NCBI RefSeq assembly: GCF_009183655.1
Contig: NZ_WEIO01000002.1
Coordinates: 434,001-498,000, forward strand
DNA from: Bacillus aerolatus
GTDB taxonomy: Bacteria; Bacillota; Bacilli; Bacillales; Domibacillaceae
Direction of reading: 5' to 3'
DNA length: 64,000 nt
Shown here: piece after piece, positions 8,583 to 18,498 of the stretch
Layout of the letters: each line of letters starts with the position of its first letter
How positions within the stretch are numbered: position 1 is the stretch's first letter
Translations under genes and position numbers: made by a program
Notes under the pieces: generated by a model
Databases searched by the model: none
What the model was told of the DNA's origin: nothing
What the model saw: the letters and a program-made list of their open reading frames with translations, nothing else

Positions 8583-9623
8583 TTGGAAGCACAAAAAGTA
8601 CAGCCATATGTACAAAGTCAGCCTAAAAAAGAAGGTCAGCCTCGCAGTGTCGTAAAAGGAATTATATTAACCTTATTTATTGCGGTCGCAGCTGGGTTGA
8701 TTGCTAAGCTGCCTTTTTTTGAAATTATGGGCATCATGATTTTGTCGATTTTGATCGGAATGATTTGGAAAAATACGCTTCAAGTCAATCCGGGATATCA
8801 GGAAGGGATTCAATTCAGCAGTAAAGTGCTGCTGCGGGCGGGAATTATATTATTAGGGTTCCGATTAAATTTGCTTGATATTGTGGCAGCAGGCTATGCA
8901 GTGTTAGTAACGGATGTACTTGTCATTGCCTTTACGATGACATTTATTCTCTTACTCGGAAAAGTATTTAAGTTAGATAAGCATTTATCGATGTTAATTG
9001 CAGCCGGTACGGCTATTTGCGGAGCTGCGGCGATCATTGCTGTGGCACCAATCATTAAGAATAAGCAGGAACATACAGCTATCGCCGTTTCCTGTATTGC
9101 TATTTTAGGTACAGTCGGTGCGCTTATTTACATTTTTCTATTCCCACATCTGCCAATCAGCAAATATGAATATGGCGTCCTGACAGGGGCTACGCTTCAT
9201 GAGCTCGCTCATGTAGTTGCAGCTGCTGTTCCAGGAGGAGCGGAAAGCAGTGAAGCAGCGGTCATCGTTAAACTTGGAAGAGTCCTTCTTTTAATTCCAG
9301 TTGCATTATTGATCAGCTTTGTGATCAATAGAAAGGAATTGACAGAGAAAGGCTTAAAAGGTCTTCCAATTCCATGGTTTATCTTTGGATTTTTATTTGC
9401 CAGCTTTATTAATACGTTAAACTTTATTCCGGACAGCGTAGTAACATATATCTTATTAGTAAGTACCTACCTGCTCGCTATGGGAATGGCGGGGCTTGGC
9501 TTAAATGTCAATTATAAGGATTTTTCGAAAGAAGGAATTAAGCCGGTAGGAGTGGCAGTTGTTGGATTTATCGGTTTATTGGCGCTTGCTCCGTTAATTT
9601 TATATATCTTTCGCATGATTTAA
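8583..9623 (+). CDS. YeiH-family (UPF0324) putative sulfate/sulfite exporter (346 aa)
   Basis: A ten-helix membrane protein of the YeiH/UPF0324 family, with the hallmark LRAGIILLGFRLNLLDIV, AAGTAICGAAAIIAVAPII and GATLHELAHVVAAA segments. Family members are annotated as putative sulfate exporters and are often adjacent to LysR regulators of sulfur metabolism, as here. The frame opens at 8490, but TTG 8583 is preceded by GGAGGTGA at ideal spacing, so I use it. Sulfite is released by Xsc, encoded 4.6 kb downstream, and exporting sulfite or sulfate would be a sensible job for this protein. That link is inference. Confidence 0.82.
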   Translation: MEAQKVQPYVQSQPKKEGQPRSVVKGIILTLFIAVAAGLIAKLPFFEIMGIMILSILIGMIWKNTLQVNPGYQEGIQFSSKVLLRAGIILLGFRLNLLDIVAAGYAVLVTDVLVIAFTMTFILLLGKVFKLDKHLSMLIAAGTAICGAAAIIAVAPIIKNKQEHTAIAVSCIAILGTVGALIYIFLFPHLPISKYEYGVLTGATLHELAHVVAAAVPGGAESSEAAVIVKLGRVLLLIPVALLISFVINRKELTEKGLKGLPIPWFIFGFLFASFINTLNFIPDSVVTYILLVSTYLLAMGMAGLGLNVNYKDFSKEGIKPVGVAVVGFIGLLALAPLILYIFRMI

Positions 9624-9682
9624 GTGAAAAACCCCCTCTGACTCATTTATAATTAAGAAGGGAGCAGAGGGGAGAAGGAAAA

Positions 9683-10582
9683 ATGAACTTAGAATATTTG
9701 CGATTATTTTACGCAGTAGCAAACAATAAAAATTTTTCGCAGACGGCAAAAGAACTGCACATATCCCAGTCTTCTGTCAGTCTGCAAATTAAGCATTTAG
9801 AAGATATGCTGCAAACGAAGCTGTTTGAACGGACAACGAAAAAAGTCGATTTAACGCCCGCAGGACACATTTTGTATAATAAAGCAGAAAAAATGCTTTT
9901 TTTAATGAGTGAAATTCAAAATGAACTGCAAATGTTAAAAGGGGAAGTGGCAGGCAAATTAAATATTGGTGCTAGTTTGACAATAGGTGAACATGTTCTT
10001 CCCTTTTTAATTGCGGAGTATAAAAAAGATTATCCACTCGTCGATGTTCGTTTGAAGATGTGCAATTCAGAGCAAATCATTGAAAAGCTTTACAAGCATG
10101 AATTAAATCTTGGTTTTATCGAGTCCATGCTGTCTTATCCGAATTTAAAACAAGTTCCATTTCAAGAGGATGAATTGATTTTGATTGCCTCTAGCCGCTC
10201 ACAAATAGTAACAAATTCTGTTTTGTCCAAAAAAGACCTTACTACTTTTCCGTTTATTATTAGGGAAAAAGGGTCCGGGACAAGGCAGGTGATTGAAGAC
10301 AGCTTAAGAAAAAACGAAGTAGATCCAAATGAACTAAAGACAGTCCTGGAACTAGAACACACCGAGTCAATAAAAAGTGCGGTAGAAGCTGACCTTGGCA
10401 TCTCTATTATTTCGAAATCGGCTGTGAAAAAAGAATTGCAGCTCGGTACATTGAAAGAAGTAAAAATTGAAGACGTTAAACTGACACGGCATTTTTATAT
10501 GGTTTATTTTGAAGAAGCGCTGCAATTAACAAGCGAGAAATTAATTGAGCTCGTTTTCTCCCAATCTGGCAGCAAAGTATAA
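9683..10582 (+). CDS. LysR-family transcriptional regulator (299 aa)
   Basis: A typical LTTR: an N-terminal winged helix-turn-helix (residues about 1-60, FSQTAKELHISQSSVSLQIK) and a two-lobed effector domain from about residue 90 (KLNIGASLTIGEHVLPFLI). The overall look is that of CysL/YeiE-type regulators that respond to sulfur compounds, and it follows the YeiH-type exporter by about 60 bases. This arrangement suggests it controls that exporter. The effector is unknown. ATG 9683 has GGGGAGAAGG just upstream, and a long terminator follows. Confidence 0.85.
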   Translation: MNLEYLRLFYAVANNKNFSQTAKELHISQSSVSLQIKHLEDMLQTKLFERTTKKVDLTPAGHILYNKAEKMLFLMSEIQNELQMLKGEVAGKLNIGASLTIGEHVLPFLIAEYKKDYPLVDVRLKMCNSEQIIEKLYKHELNLGFIESMLSYPNLKQVPFQEDELILIASSRSQIVTNSVLSKKDLTTFPFIIREKGSGTRQVIEDSLRKNEVDPNELKTVLELEHTESIKSAVEADLGISIISKSAVKKELQLGTLKEVKIEDVKLTRHFYMVYFEEALQLTSEKLIELVFSQSGSKV

Positions 10583-10584
10583 CG

Positions 10585-10636
10585 GCGGTTACCGGTTCGG
10601 ATTCCATACGGGATCCGAGCTGGTAACCGTTTTTTA
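10585..10636 (+). terminator. Long hairpin terminator of the LysR gene
   Basis: An imperfect stem of about 18 bp (GGTTACC...GGTAACC with inner GGATTC/GATCC pairing) followed by T6. Confidence 0.85.
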
Positions 10637-10720
10637 TCTAATGGTTTTACTTTATGAGTAAATCATCATAAGATGAAAAGAAGAGATAATCATTATTCTA
10701 TTAAGGAAAGAGGTATCTGT

Positions 10721-11446
10721 ATGGAAAAACTAAACCCTAAAGATCCTGTACCACTTCACATTCAACTAAGAAATAAAATAGAAGGCTTAATAAATGAAGG
10801 GCATTACCAGGATAAAATACCTAGTGAGCGGCAACTGATGGATGAATATGAAGTGAGCAGAAGTACAGTAAGGGAAGCTGTATCTCACCTTGTCAGAGAG
10901 GGAATTGTGGAGAAAGTACATGGCAAGGGCACATTTATTTCTTCTAAAGCTATTCAAGAGTGGCTTGGTTCCTTAACGAGTACGACTGAAACCATTCGGA
11001 AAATGGGCATGGCACCAGGAGCGAGGCTCGTTACACACGGAACGATCATTCCCCCTAATGACATCATTGAAGCGACAGGACTTGACACTGCCTACTTTAT
11101 TAAAAGAGTTAGATACGCAAATGACATTCCGCTTGCTATCGAACTGCAATACTATCCTGTCGAAATTGGTGAAAAATTAGCTGAACTGGATATTGATAAA
11201 GGAACCCTTTTTGATTTAATCGAAGAAAATCTCGGAATCAAATTGGCGGAGGCTGAACAATTAATTACAAGCAGCTTTTTAACCACTGAAGACGCTGAGC
11301 TACTAGGTGTCTCGGACTCATTAAATGTACTGAATACTGAGCGAAAACTTATGGATCAATCAGGCAGATTGATCGAATATTATGTCGCTTCTTTCCGATC
11401 AGATATGTATTCCTTTCGGATGAAATTAAGCAAGAAAAGCAATTAG
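10721..11446 (+). CDS. GntR/HutC-family regulator, likely of the taurine genes (241 aa)
   Basis: An N-terminal GntR winged helix (VPLHIQLRNKIEGLI... IPSERQLMDEYEVSRSTVRE, residues about 9-70) is followed by KVHGKGTFIS and a C-terminal UTRA ligand-binding domain from about residue 85 to 235. It lies directly upstream of tpa-xsc on the same strand, so it is the best candidate for their regulator. The ligand could be taurine or a pathway intermediate (inference). The frame extends 16 codons upstream, but ATG 10721 has AAAGAGG eight bases before it. The 390-base gap to tpa contains candidate operator repeats. Confidence 0.87.
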   Translation: MEKLNPKDPVPLHIQLRNKIEGLINEGHYQDKIPSERQLMDEYEVSRSTVREAVSHLVREGIVEKVHGKGTFISSKAIQEWLGSLTSTTETIRKMGMAPGARLVTHGTIIPPNDIIEATGLDTAYFIKRVRYANDIPLAIELQYYPVEIGEKLAELDIDKGTLFDLIEENLGIKLAEAEQLITSSFLTTEDAELLGVSDSLNVLNTERKLMDQSGRLIEYYVASFRSDMYSFRMKLSKKSN

Positions 11447-11837
11447 TCATGGAGCAGCCGAATAAATTGCGGTTCGCTTCTCGGCTAGTAACCCCATATC
11501 CACCAAAGAAAAAACAGTCTATTAAGAATACAGATAAGTGTAAGTTAAAAATGCAATAGATAATATTTTTAGAATAGATTGAATATTTTAAAATCGTGTG
11601 GTTTAATGTAATTAACAACAAAGAGAAACACAAACTGGTACGGACAACGTGACAACTTGGTGACACAATATGACACGATACTCGTAAGGAAAGAAAGGAG
11701 AGGATAATAATAAAACGTAGAACCATTCAGTAAGGACGTAAATATCATTTGAGTAAATTCGCTGCCTTTGCAGCTGAGTTTAATAGATAGTTGTTTAACA
11801 GGATGGATGAAATGAATACTAGTTAAAGGGGGCAAAC
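11447..11837. other. 391-bp intergenic region between GntR regulator and tpa
   Basis: No convincing gene. ORFs on the minus strand here overlap the ends of both neighbours and lack ribosome sites. The region is AT-rich, holds phased TGACA repeats at 11650-11675, and presumably contains the tpa-xsc promoter. I found no sigma-54 type element and no clear -35/-10 pair. Confidence 0.6.
11642..11675. promoter_or_regulatory. Candidate operator: three phased TGACA direct repeats
   Basis: TGACA occurs at 11650-11654, 11661-11665 and 11671-11675, about one helical turn apart, with a related GGACA at 11642. It lies about 165 bases before tpa and could be the GntR operator, though GntR proteins usually prefer palindromes. 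Confidence 0.3.
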
Positions 11838-13205
11838 ATGATGACACAATTAGAAGTCAAGGACAGTCAAAAGTTGATCAAGCAAGACAATGATCATTTG
11901 TGGCATGCAATGAGCCGGCATGTAGAAGGCGGCAAGCCAATGGTTGCTGAGTCAGGTGAAGGGGCCTGGTTTACTGATATTGAAGGTAAACGCTACTTAG
12001 ATGGTGTTTCAGGTCTTTGGTGCCTAAATTTAGGACACGGACGAGAAGAAATTGTGGAAGCAGCTGCAGAACAAATGAGAAGTCTTTCTTATTTTCCGCT
12101 TACACTAAGCCATCAGCCAGCCATTGAGCTATCTGCAAAAATTAGCGAACTGTTAGGGGACTCATATAAAACCTTTTTCTCGAATAGCGGTTCGGAAGCA
12201 AATGAAACCGCCTTCAAAATAGCTAGGCAATATCATCATCAAAATGGAAACCCGGGAAAATATAAATTTATTTCCAGATATCGGGCTTACCACGGATCTA
12301 CTCTTGGCGCGATGAGCGCTACAGCTCAAGCGAATAGACGAGTAAAATATGATCCAGGTGCGCCAGGTTTCCTTCATGTTCCGCCTCCTTATAGCTATCG
12401 CTGCCCATTTGGAGAGGAAGTAACAAATTGTGACAAGGTAGCTGCTGACCAAATCGATCAAATGATTACATGGGAAGGTGCTGAAACTGTAGCTGCGGTT
12501 ATCATGGAGCCATTTATTTCTGGAGGAGGCGTCATTGTTCCGTCTAGTGAATACATGCAAAGAGTAGCTGAAATTTGTAAAAAGCATGATGTACTTCTCA
12601 TTGTGGATGAAGTAGTTTCCGGATTTGGGCGTACAGGTAAAATGTTTGGCTTTATGCACTCGGAAGGTGTGCAGCCAGATATAGTAACAATGGCTAAAGG
12701 GCTGACAAGTGGTTATTTACCGCTCGGTGCGACAGCAGTACATTCTCGAATCTATGAGAAGTTTACAGAAAAAGGCGCTGATAATCATTTCCGTCATGTC
12801 TCTACATACGGAGGGCATCCAGCAAGCTGTGCAGTAGCTCTGAAAAACATTGAAATCATTGAAAGAGAGAATATTGTTGAAAGAGTAGCTCGGCTTGGAG
12901 AAACAATTTTAGGTAAATTGAATGAGCTGTCTAGCCATCCAATTGTTGGTGAAGTACGATCTAAAGGATTCTTGTATGGCTTGGAATTAGTCAAAGACAA
13001 GAAAACAAAAGAGCCAATTTCGGATGAAGTCATTGGCGGCATTATCGCAAAATGTAAAGAGAAAGGCTTGATTATCGGCAGAAACGGTGACACAGTGCCA
13101 GGTTTTAACAATGTTCTCATCGTGGCACCACCACTTTCTTCTACTGAAGAAGATCTGCATTTCTTAGTTGACACTGTTTTTGATGCTTTTAAAAATACAA
13201 AATAA
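11838..13205 (+). CDS. tpa: Taurine:pyruvate aminotransferase (455 aa)
   Basis: A class-III PLP aminotransferase that moves the amino group of taurine to pyruvate, giving sulfoacetaldehyde and alanine. Motifs in order: SGLWCLNLGHGREEI near residue 55, phosphate-binding SNSGSEANETAFKIARQYH near 115, the Asp of IVDEVVSGFGRTG near 256 and the PLP lysine in TMAKGLTSGYLPLGA near 283. Length 455 and overall sequence fit Tpa from taurine degraders. The next gene, 33 bases downstream, is xsc, whose substrate is the Tpa product, which makes the assignment strong. The GGGGG ribosome site precedes the ATG by about five bases. A second in-frame ATG follows immediately. Confidence 0.92.
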   Translation: MMTQLEVKDSQKLIKQDNDHLWHAMSRHVEGGKPMVAESGEGAWFTDIEGKRYLDGVSGLWCLNLGHGREEIVEAAAEQMRSLSYFPLTLSHQPAIELSAKISELLGDSYKTFFSNSGSEANETAFKIARQYHHQNGNPGKYKFISRYRAYHGSTLGAMSATAQANRRVKYDPGAPGFLHVPPPYSYRCPFGEEVTNCDKVAADQIDQMITWEGAETVAAVIMEPFISGGGVIVPSSEYMQRVAEICKKHDVLLIVDEVVSGFGRTGKMFGFMHSEGVQPDIVTMAKGLTSGYLPLGATAVHSRIYEKFTEKGADNHFRHVSTYGGHPASCAVALKNIEIIERENIVERVARLGETILGKLNELSSHPIVGEVRSKGFLYGLELVKDKKTKEPISDEVIGGIIAKCKEKGLIIGRNGDTVPGFNNVLIVAPPLSSTEEDLHFLVDTVFDAFKNTK

Positions 13206-13238
13206 ACTTAAACTTAAAATTGAAAGGTTGGATTGTAA

Positions 13239-15008
13239 ATGGCAAAAGTAGAAAAAGAATTACAAGTGGTTCAAACGCAAAAACTTAAAATGACACCAAG
13301 TGAGGCAATTGTTGAAACATTGGTTGCTGAAGGAATCGACCAAATGTATGGAATTTTAGGTTCCGCTTTCATGGATATGCTAGACTTGCTGCCAACAGCA
13401 GGCATTAAATTCATCCCTGTTCGCCATGAGCAAAGTGCTGGCCATATGGCTGATGCTTTCACTCGAGTAACAGGAAAAGCTGGGGTTATTATCGGCCAAA
13501 ACGGACCTGGTATTACAAATATGGTGACATCAGTTGCTTCTGCAAATATGGCTCATACACCGATGATTGTAATCGCTCCAACTGCTGGTACAAAAACAAT
13601 TGGATGGGACGGTTTCCAGGAGTGTGACGAAGCTTCTGTATTCGAAAAAATCACAAAAGCAACTGTAAAAGTAACTCACCCAAGCCGCGTGGCAGACTGC
13701 TTGCGTACAGCTTTCCGTCTTGCTTATGCGGAAAGAGGACCAGTTCTTTATCATATCCCACGTGACTATTTCTACGGAGAAATCGAAGATTATATCCTAG
13801 AGCCTTCTCAATACCGTGTTGAGAAAAAAGGCTTTGGTGATTCTAAAGCAATTGATGAAGCTGTTGAATTGTTACTACAAGCTAAGAAACCTGCAATTAT
13901 CTCAGGCCGTGGCGCAGTAGATGCGAATGCAATAGACTCAGTAGTAGAACTTGCTGAGTACCTATCCGCACCAGCAGCTGTTTCATACATGCACAATGAT
14001 GCGTTCCCTTGCGATCATGAGCTTGCAGTTGGACCAATCGGTTACATGGGATCAAAAGCAGCAATGAATTCACTGAAAGATGTTGATGTTCTTTTAGCAA
14101 TTGGTACAAGATTGTCTGTTTTCGGAACACTGCCATGCTATGACATTGACTATTTCCCTAAAAACGCTAAAATTATTCAAATCGACATCAACCACCGTAA
14201 CATTGCAAGAACGCATCCTGTAGCAGTGGGCGTTTTAGGCGATGCACATGATGCAAGCCTTGAAATCTTAAAACGCTTAAAAGAAAAGCGTGAGACAAAT
14301 GAGCGCAACGAACAACGTATTCAAGAAATCGCTGCACTTAAACAAGAGTGGGAGCAAGAGCTTGTAGATCTTGCAATGGTACCAGGAAACCCAATGAACC
14401 CAAGAAGAGCTCTATTAGAAATTTCTCGTGCGATTCCAGAAACTGCAATCGTGACATCTGATATCGGTAATACGTCTTCAACAGCTAATGCTTATTTGAA
14501 ATTTAAACAACCACGTAAGCATATCGCAGCATTAACATTCGGAAACACTGGTTTTGCTTATCCTTCAGCAATTGGAGCAAAATTAGCTGCGCCTGATTGC
14601 CCAGCTCTTGCTATCGTAGGGGATGGCGCATGGGGAATGAGCTTGCATGAAGTAAGTACAGCTGTTGAGCAAAAACTTCCTGTTATTGCTTGCGTATTCA
14701 ATAACGGTGCATGGTGTGCAGAAAAGAAAAACCAAGTAGACTTCTACAACAACCGTTTTGTTGGAGCTGACATTGAAGGACCAAACTTTGCTGAAGTAGC
14801 AGAAAGCATGGGTGCAGTAGGAGTTCGCGTAGATAATCCAGAAGATCTTCAAAAAGCTCTTGCAGCTGCATTGAAGTCTGACAAACCAACAGTTATTGAT
14901 ATTTTAGTAGATGGCACACAATTAGCGCCGCCATTCAGAAAAGATGCGCTTCAAATGCCAACTCGTCTATTAGAAAAATATGCACACTTAGATCACAGAA
15001 ACTGGTAA
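13239..15008 (+). CDS. xsc: Sulfoacetaldehyde acetyltransferase (589 aa)
   Basis: A thiamine-diphosphate enzyme that converts sulfoacetaldehyde and phosphate to acetyl phosphate and sulfite. It has the three-domain ThDP fold: an N-terminal domain with the catalytic Glu in [19 protein letters not shown] (about residue 60), a central domain, and a C-terminal ThDP-binding motif starting at [12 protein letters not shown] and ending near [13 protein letters not shown]. The sequence [19 protein letters not shown] and length 589 are those of Xsc rather than acetolactate synthase. It follows tpa closely and ends in a strong terminator. Its codon use is visibly more optimised than its neighbours, suggesting high expression. 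Confidence 0.94.
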   Translation: MAKVEKELQVVQTQKLKMTPSEAIVETLVAEGIDQMYGILGSAFMDMLDLLPTAGIKFIPVRHEQSAGHMADAFTRVTGKAGVIIGQNGPGITNMVTSVASANMAHTPMIVIAPTAGTKTIGWDGFQECDEASVFEKITKATVKVTHPSRVADCLRTAFRLAYAERGPVLYHIPRDYFYGEIEDYILEPSQYRVEKKGFGDSKAIDEAVELLLQAKKPAIISGRGAVDANAIDSVVELAEYLSAPAAVSYMHNDAFPCDHELAVGPIGYMGSKAAMNSLKDVDVLLAIGTRLSVFGTLPCYDIDYFPKNAKIIQIDINHRNIARTHPVAVGVLGDAHDASLEILKRLKEKRETNERNEQRIQEIAALKQEWEQELVDLAMVPGNPMNPRRALLEISRAIPETAIVTSDIGNTSSTANAYLKFKQPRKHIAALTFGNTGFAYPSAIGAKLAAPDCPALAIVGDGAWGMSLHEVSTAVEQKLPVIACVFNNGAWCAEKKNQVDFYNNRFVGADIEGPNFAEVAESMGAVGVRVDNPEDLQKALAAALKSDKPTVIDILVDGTQLAPPFRKDALQMPTRLLEKYAHLDHRNW

Positions 15009-15010
15009 AT

Positions 15011-15048
15011 AAAAACAGGGGCTTTTTCAAAAAAGCCCCTGTTTTTTT
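15011..15048 (+). terminator. Intrinsic terminator of tpa-xsc
   Basis: Arms AAAAACAGGGGCTTTTT / AAAAAGCCCCTGTTTTT form a nearly perfect 17-base stem with a T-run. Confidence 0.95.
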
Positions 15049-15186
15049 AAAAAATATTCCTCCATCTAAGAAGGACTACCTATGTGTAATGGGGTATAAA
15101 AGCAGATAACCCAATCATTATTGCTAAGCCGTCTGAAAGCCATATGACGAAACAATTGGAAAATCCCGTAATATAGGAGGTATATG

Positions 15187-16692
15187 ATGGAAGAAAGGGT
15201 TCAGCTTGAAAAAACGTTTAAACAGCACTGGGTATGGGCAATTGCTTTAGGATCAGCAATTGGCTGGGGATGTTTTATTTTACCTACTGAATGGATGGCG
15301 AAAGCCGGTCCGCTCGGTGTAATAATCGGTCTTTTTGTTGGCGGTTTAATTATGATGATCATTGCCGTTAGCTATGGAATTTTAATAGATAAGTTTCCGG
15401 TTTCAGGTGGAGGATTTACATATGCTTATCTAGGATTCGGTAGAATTCACGCTTATTTTTGCGGCTGGTTCCTGACTTTAGGTTATATTTGTATCGTTGC
15501 CTTGAACGCTTCAGCGATGGCTCTTCTCGGCAAATTTCTTTTCCCGTCTATTACGAACACAGTATTCTTATATGAAATTAATGGCTGGGAAGTTTATTTA
15601 GGAGAAGTAATTATTGCTAGTGCGGCTCTAATCTTTTTCGCTTGGTTCAATATTAGAGGCGCGTCATTATCAGGACAAATCCAATTTATTTTCTGTGTGA
15701 TTCTTGTGCTCGGAATACTGGCTTTGACAATCGGCATGCTGCTTCACCCAGAAGCCAGCTTTAGCAATCTGACCCCCGCATTTAAGCCGGGAATTGCCCC
15801 TATCGCAGGCATCGTCGCCATATTAGCTGTGGCGCCATGGGCTTACGTAGGATTTGATAACATCCCTCAGGCAGCTGAAGAATTTAACTTTCCAGCTAAA
15901 AAAGCTTTCTCCTTAATTATTTATTCAATACTTGTAGCTATGTTTTTATACTCATTTATGATCATCGCTACAGCAGTTGGAAGTCCGTGGCAGCAGCTCG
16001 TAGCTGGAAAGCCAGTTTGGGGAACGGGCGATATTATCTCTCAAAGTTTAGGAGTGATTGGGGTAACATGTCTCGCTCTTTCGATTTGTATGGGTATTTT
16101 TACAGGATTAAACGGTTTTTACGTGTCAGCAAGCCGATTGATGTTTGCGATGGGCAGAGCGCAAATCCTTCCTGCTTCTTTTGCGAAACTTCACCCGAAA
16201 CATAAAACGCCTAATTTTGGGATCATATTCACTTGCTGTTTCTGCTTAATTGCTCCTTGGTTTGGCCGCCCTGTATTGTTATGGATTGTTGATATGTCAG
16301 CCATTGGTGTAACGATCGCATACCTTTATACTTGCCTTACAGCTTACAAACAATTTAATTGGAAAAATGAAAGCGATTACTTAGGCGCTGGAAGTAATGA
16401 GAAAACGGTTTCTCCTGTAAAGAAATTCATCTGCCTGGCAGGCGTTTTATCAAGTGTCGCGTTTTTAGCCTTACTGCTCGTTCCTGGTTCACCTTCAGCT
16501 CTCGGAACGCCATCTTTAATTGCAATGGCCGTATGGACTGTAATGGGGATAGCTTTTTACATTTACAAAGCGAAAGACTTTAAAAATATTCCAACAGAGA
16601 CACTGGATTATTATATTTTAGGAAAAGAACGTACGAATAAAGAAACGGAAGAAGTAGAATTGGCACAGCTGCAACTTAAAACATCAAAATAG
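15187..16692 (+). CDS. APC-family permease, candidate taurine importer (501 aa)
   Basis: An amino acid/polyamine/organocation family permease with about 12 transmembrane helices. The first helix carries the family signature AIALGSAIGWGCFILP, equivalent to the substrate-binding unwound TM1, and VAPWAYVGFDNIPQAAEEF lies near residue 220. ATG 15184 and 15187 are in frame. The second has AGGAGG at six bases and is preferred. A terminator and about 180 bases separate it from xsc, so it may be a separate transcript. I saw no TauABC-type importer or TRAP transporter nearby, so this permease is the likely taurine uptake system (inference). Confidence 0.82.
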   Translation: MEERVQLEKTFKQHWVWAIALGSAIGWGCFILPTEWMAKAGPLGVIIGLFVGGLIMMIIAVSYGILIDKFPVSGGGFTYAYLGFGRIHAYFCGWFLTLGYICIVALNASAMALLGKFLFPSITNTVFLYEINGWEVYLGEVIIASAALIFFAWFNIRGASLSGQIQFIFCVILVLGILALTIGMLLHPEASFSNLTPAFKPGIAPIAGIVAILAVAPWAYVGFDNIPQAAEEFNFPAKKAFSLIIYSILVAMFLYSFMIIATAVGSPWQQLVAGKPVWGTGDIISQSLGVIGVTCLALSICMGIFTGLNGFYVSASRLMFAMGRAQILPASFAKLHPKHKTPNFGIIFTCCFCLIAPWFGRPVLLWIVDMSAIGVTIAYLYTCLTAYKQFNWKNESDYLGAGSNEKTVSPVKKFICLAGVLSSVAFLALLLVPGSPSALGTPSLIAMAVWTVMGIAFYIYKAKDFKNIPTETLDYYILGKERTNKETEEVELAQLQLKTSK

Positions 16693-16702
16693 GATATGCT
16701 AT

Positions 16703-16744
16703 AAAAAAGAACCTGGATCTGTTACTGATCCAGGTTCTTTTTTA
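16703..16744. terminator. Bidirectional terminator between the permease and FtsH-like gene
   Basis: AAAAAAGAACCTGGATC pairs with GATCCAGGTTCTTTTTT around a short loop. A and T runs on both sides serve the convergent genes. Confidence 0.92.
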
Positions 16745-16755
16745 TGGGAAGGAAG

Positions 16756-18498
16756 TTAGACGGGCACTAATTCCGTTTTTTCAACAGCAGAATCCATTTG
16801 CACAATTTTTTCAACTTCCCAGCCTTCAAGAGTCTCTTTTTTCAATAGAGCATCCACTAAATTATGAAATTGTTCTTCGCGCTCTTGAATCAATGACTCA
16901 GAGATGGATAATGCTTTTTGGAACAGCTCTTGCATTTTTGCTTCGCGTTCCATTTTAACGAATGTTAACGTAAAGCCGTCCTGCAGCACACCCAAATCCA
17001 CCATTTGTTCAATGATTTGTTTAGCTTGTTGAACATCCCCGCTTACTCCAATACTGTGTTCTCCAAGAAACTTTCGTTCTGCTGTCCCACCTGACAAAAT
17101 CATGGCTACTTGATCGAGCAATTCACTAGCAGTAGATAAGTGAAGCTCTTTTGGAATTGGTGCGACATAACCGAGGGCCTGCCCTCTTGGAATGATTGTT
17201 GCTTTTCTGACTGAACCAGGTTTTGTGGCAGCGGCGACAAGGGCGTGCCCCGCTTCATGGATGGCAACGCGCCGTTTTGTTTCCGGATCTTGAAGCGTTC
17301 GTGACGTACTGCCAAGGATTGTACGATCTAATGCATAGTCAAGGTCGCTCTTTTCAATCGTATCCCGGTTATTACGGATGGCGCTTCTGCTAGCCGTTTC
17401 AAATAGCGAGCTTAGTTCTGCCCCTGAAAATCCGGATGTGCTTTCCGCTAAATCGCCAAGTGTAGACATAACATTATTAGCAAGCTGCTTTCCTTTAATA
17501 TGGATATCAATAATTTCTCGTCTTCCTTTCGTATCTGGCAGGGGGACAAGGAAGGAGAAATCGATTCTTCCTGGACGAAGAAATGCTTCATCCAGCATGT
17601 CTTTTCTATTCGTGGCAGCGATAAATAAAATGTCGTCATTTGAATGGCCTCCGTCAAGCTGAACGAGAAGCTCTGTTAACGTCTTTTCTGCTTCCTCACC
17701 GCCGTGAGCTTTACGCCGTCCAGCGAGAGCATCCACTTCATCGATAAAAATAACGGCTGGCTTTTGCTTTCTGGCTTGTTGAAATAAACTCCGTACGCGG
17801 GATGCACCAACCCCTACAAATAATTCAGTAAAGGCAGATCCGCTTGCTGAAAAGAAGTTGGCGTTCATCTCTTTTGCAATTGCTTGTGCCAGCAATGTTT
17901 TCCCCGTGCCCGGAGGTCCGTACAGTAAAATGCCTTTCGGAGGCTTAATGCCGATCTTTGCAGAACGCTCAGGGTTTTTTAATATAGACAGCGTTTGTTT
18001 AATTTCATCTTTCATTTCTACTGAAAGACCACCTACGTCTTTTAATGTAATAGAAGGAAGGGGTCTTGCTTTTGATAAGCTGTCTTTCATCGCTTTTGTT
18101 CCGCCAGTGCCGCTTCGTCCTTTTTTATATAGAACAGCTGCAACTACCGCAACCAATAAAATAACACCACCGATAATCCAATTATCATAAGGTCCTTTAT
18201 TAGAGTAAGAATATCGAATATTATATGTTTCAATCAATCTGTCTACCGATAAGCTTCCTGGAGAAGTATACGAGACATATTGGTTGTCTTTAGTCGTAAG
18301 GTAAAGAGCCCCATCCGGTTTTTCCTGCAATGAAACAGGTGCTCCGTTTTGTTCTTTAATGATTTTTTCCATAGACGAAAAGGAGACGGTCACCGCTTTA
18401 TCAACATCATTCAATGACCAGGCAATCGCTGCTGTAATCACCATGATTAAGGCGAGCAGCGGAAAAAACTTCTTCATCAATTTGGACTTAGCTCCCAC
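16756..18498 (-). CDS. FtsH-like membrane AAA+ zinc metalloprotease, paralog (580 aa)
   Basis: A second-class FtsH. Two N-terminal hydrophobic helices (about residues 10-25 and 105-125) flank a short extracytoplasmic segment. The AAA+ domain follows with Walker A GPPGTGKT (about 200), Walker [10 protein letters not shown], sensor IAATNR and arginine-finger region RPGRID. The C-terminal M41 protease domain has the zinc motif HEAGH. At 580 residues it is shorter than the housekeeping FtsH (about 640) and ends without a long acidic tail. The open frame starts at TTG 18507. GTG 18498 is preferred because AGGGAG precedes it by nine bases. It is monocistronic. Its substrates are unknown. Confidence 0.88.
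   Translation of the reverse strand: MGAKSKLMKKFFPLLALIMVITAAIAWSLNDVDKAVTVSFSSMEKIIKEQNGAPVSLQEKPDGALYLTTKDNQYVSYTSPGSLSVDRLIETYNIRYSYSNKGPYDNWIIGGVILLVAVVAAVLYKKGRSGTGGTKAMKDSLSKARPLPSITLKDVGGLSVEMKDEIKQTLSILKNPERSAKIGIKPPKGILLYGPPGTGKTLLAQAIAKEMNANFFSASGSAFTELFVGVGASRVRSLFQQARKQKPAVIFIDEVDALAGRRKAHGGEEAEKTLTELLVQLDGGHSNDDILFIAATNRKDMLDEAFLRPGRIDFSFLVPLPDTKGRREIIDIHIKGKQLANNVMSTLGDLAESTSGFSGAELSSLFETASRSAIRNNRDTIEKSDLDYALDRTILGSTSRTLQDPETKRRVAIHEAGHALVAAATKPGSVRKATIIPRGQALGYVAPIPKELHLSTASELLDQVAMILSGGTAERKFLGEHSIGVSGDVQQAKQIIEQMVDLGVLQDGFTLTFVKMEREAKMQELFQKALSISESLIQEREEQFHNLVDALLKKETLEGWEVEKIVQMDSAVEKTELVPV

Noticed and set aside
11349-11847. Minus-strand ORFs between the GntR gene and tpa
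   Set aside because: Overlap both flanking genes, low-complexity composition, no ribosome site.
12162-12659. 165-codon minus-strand ORF inside tpa
   Set aside because: Antisense shadow of a clearly real gene; no ribosome site and no protein-like motifs.
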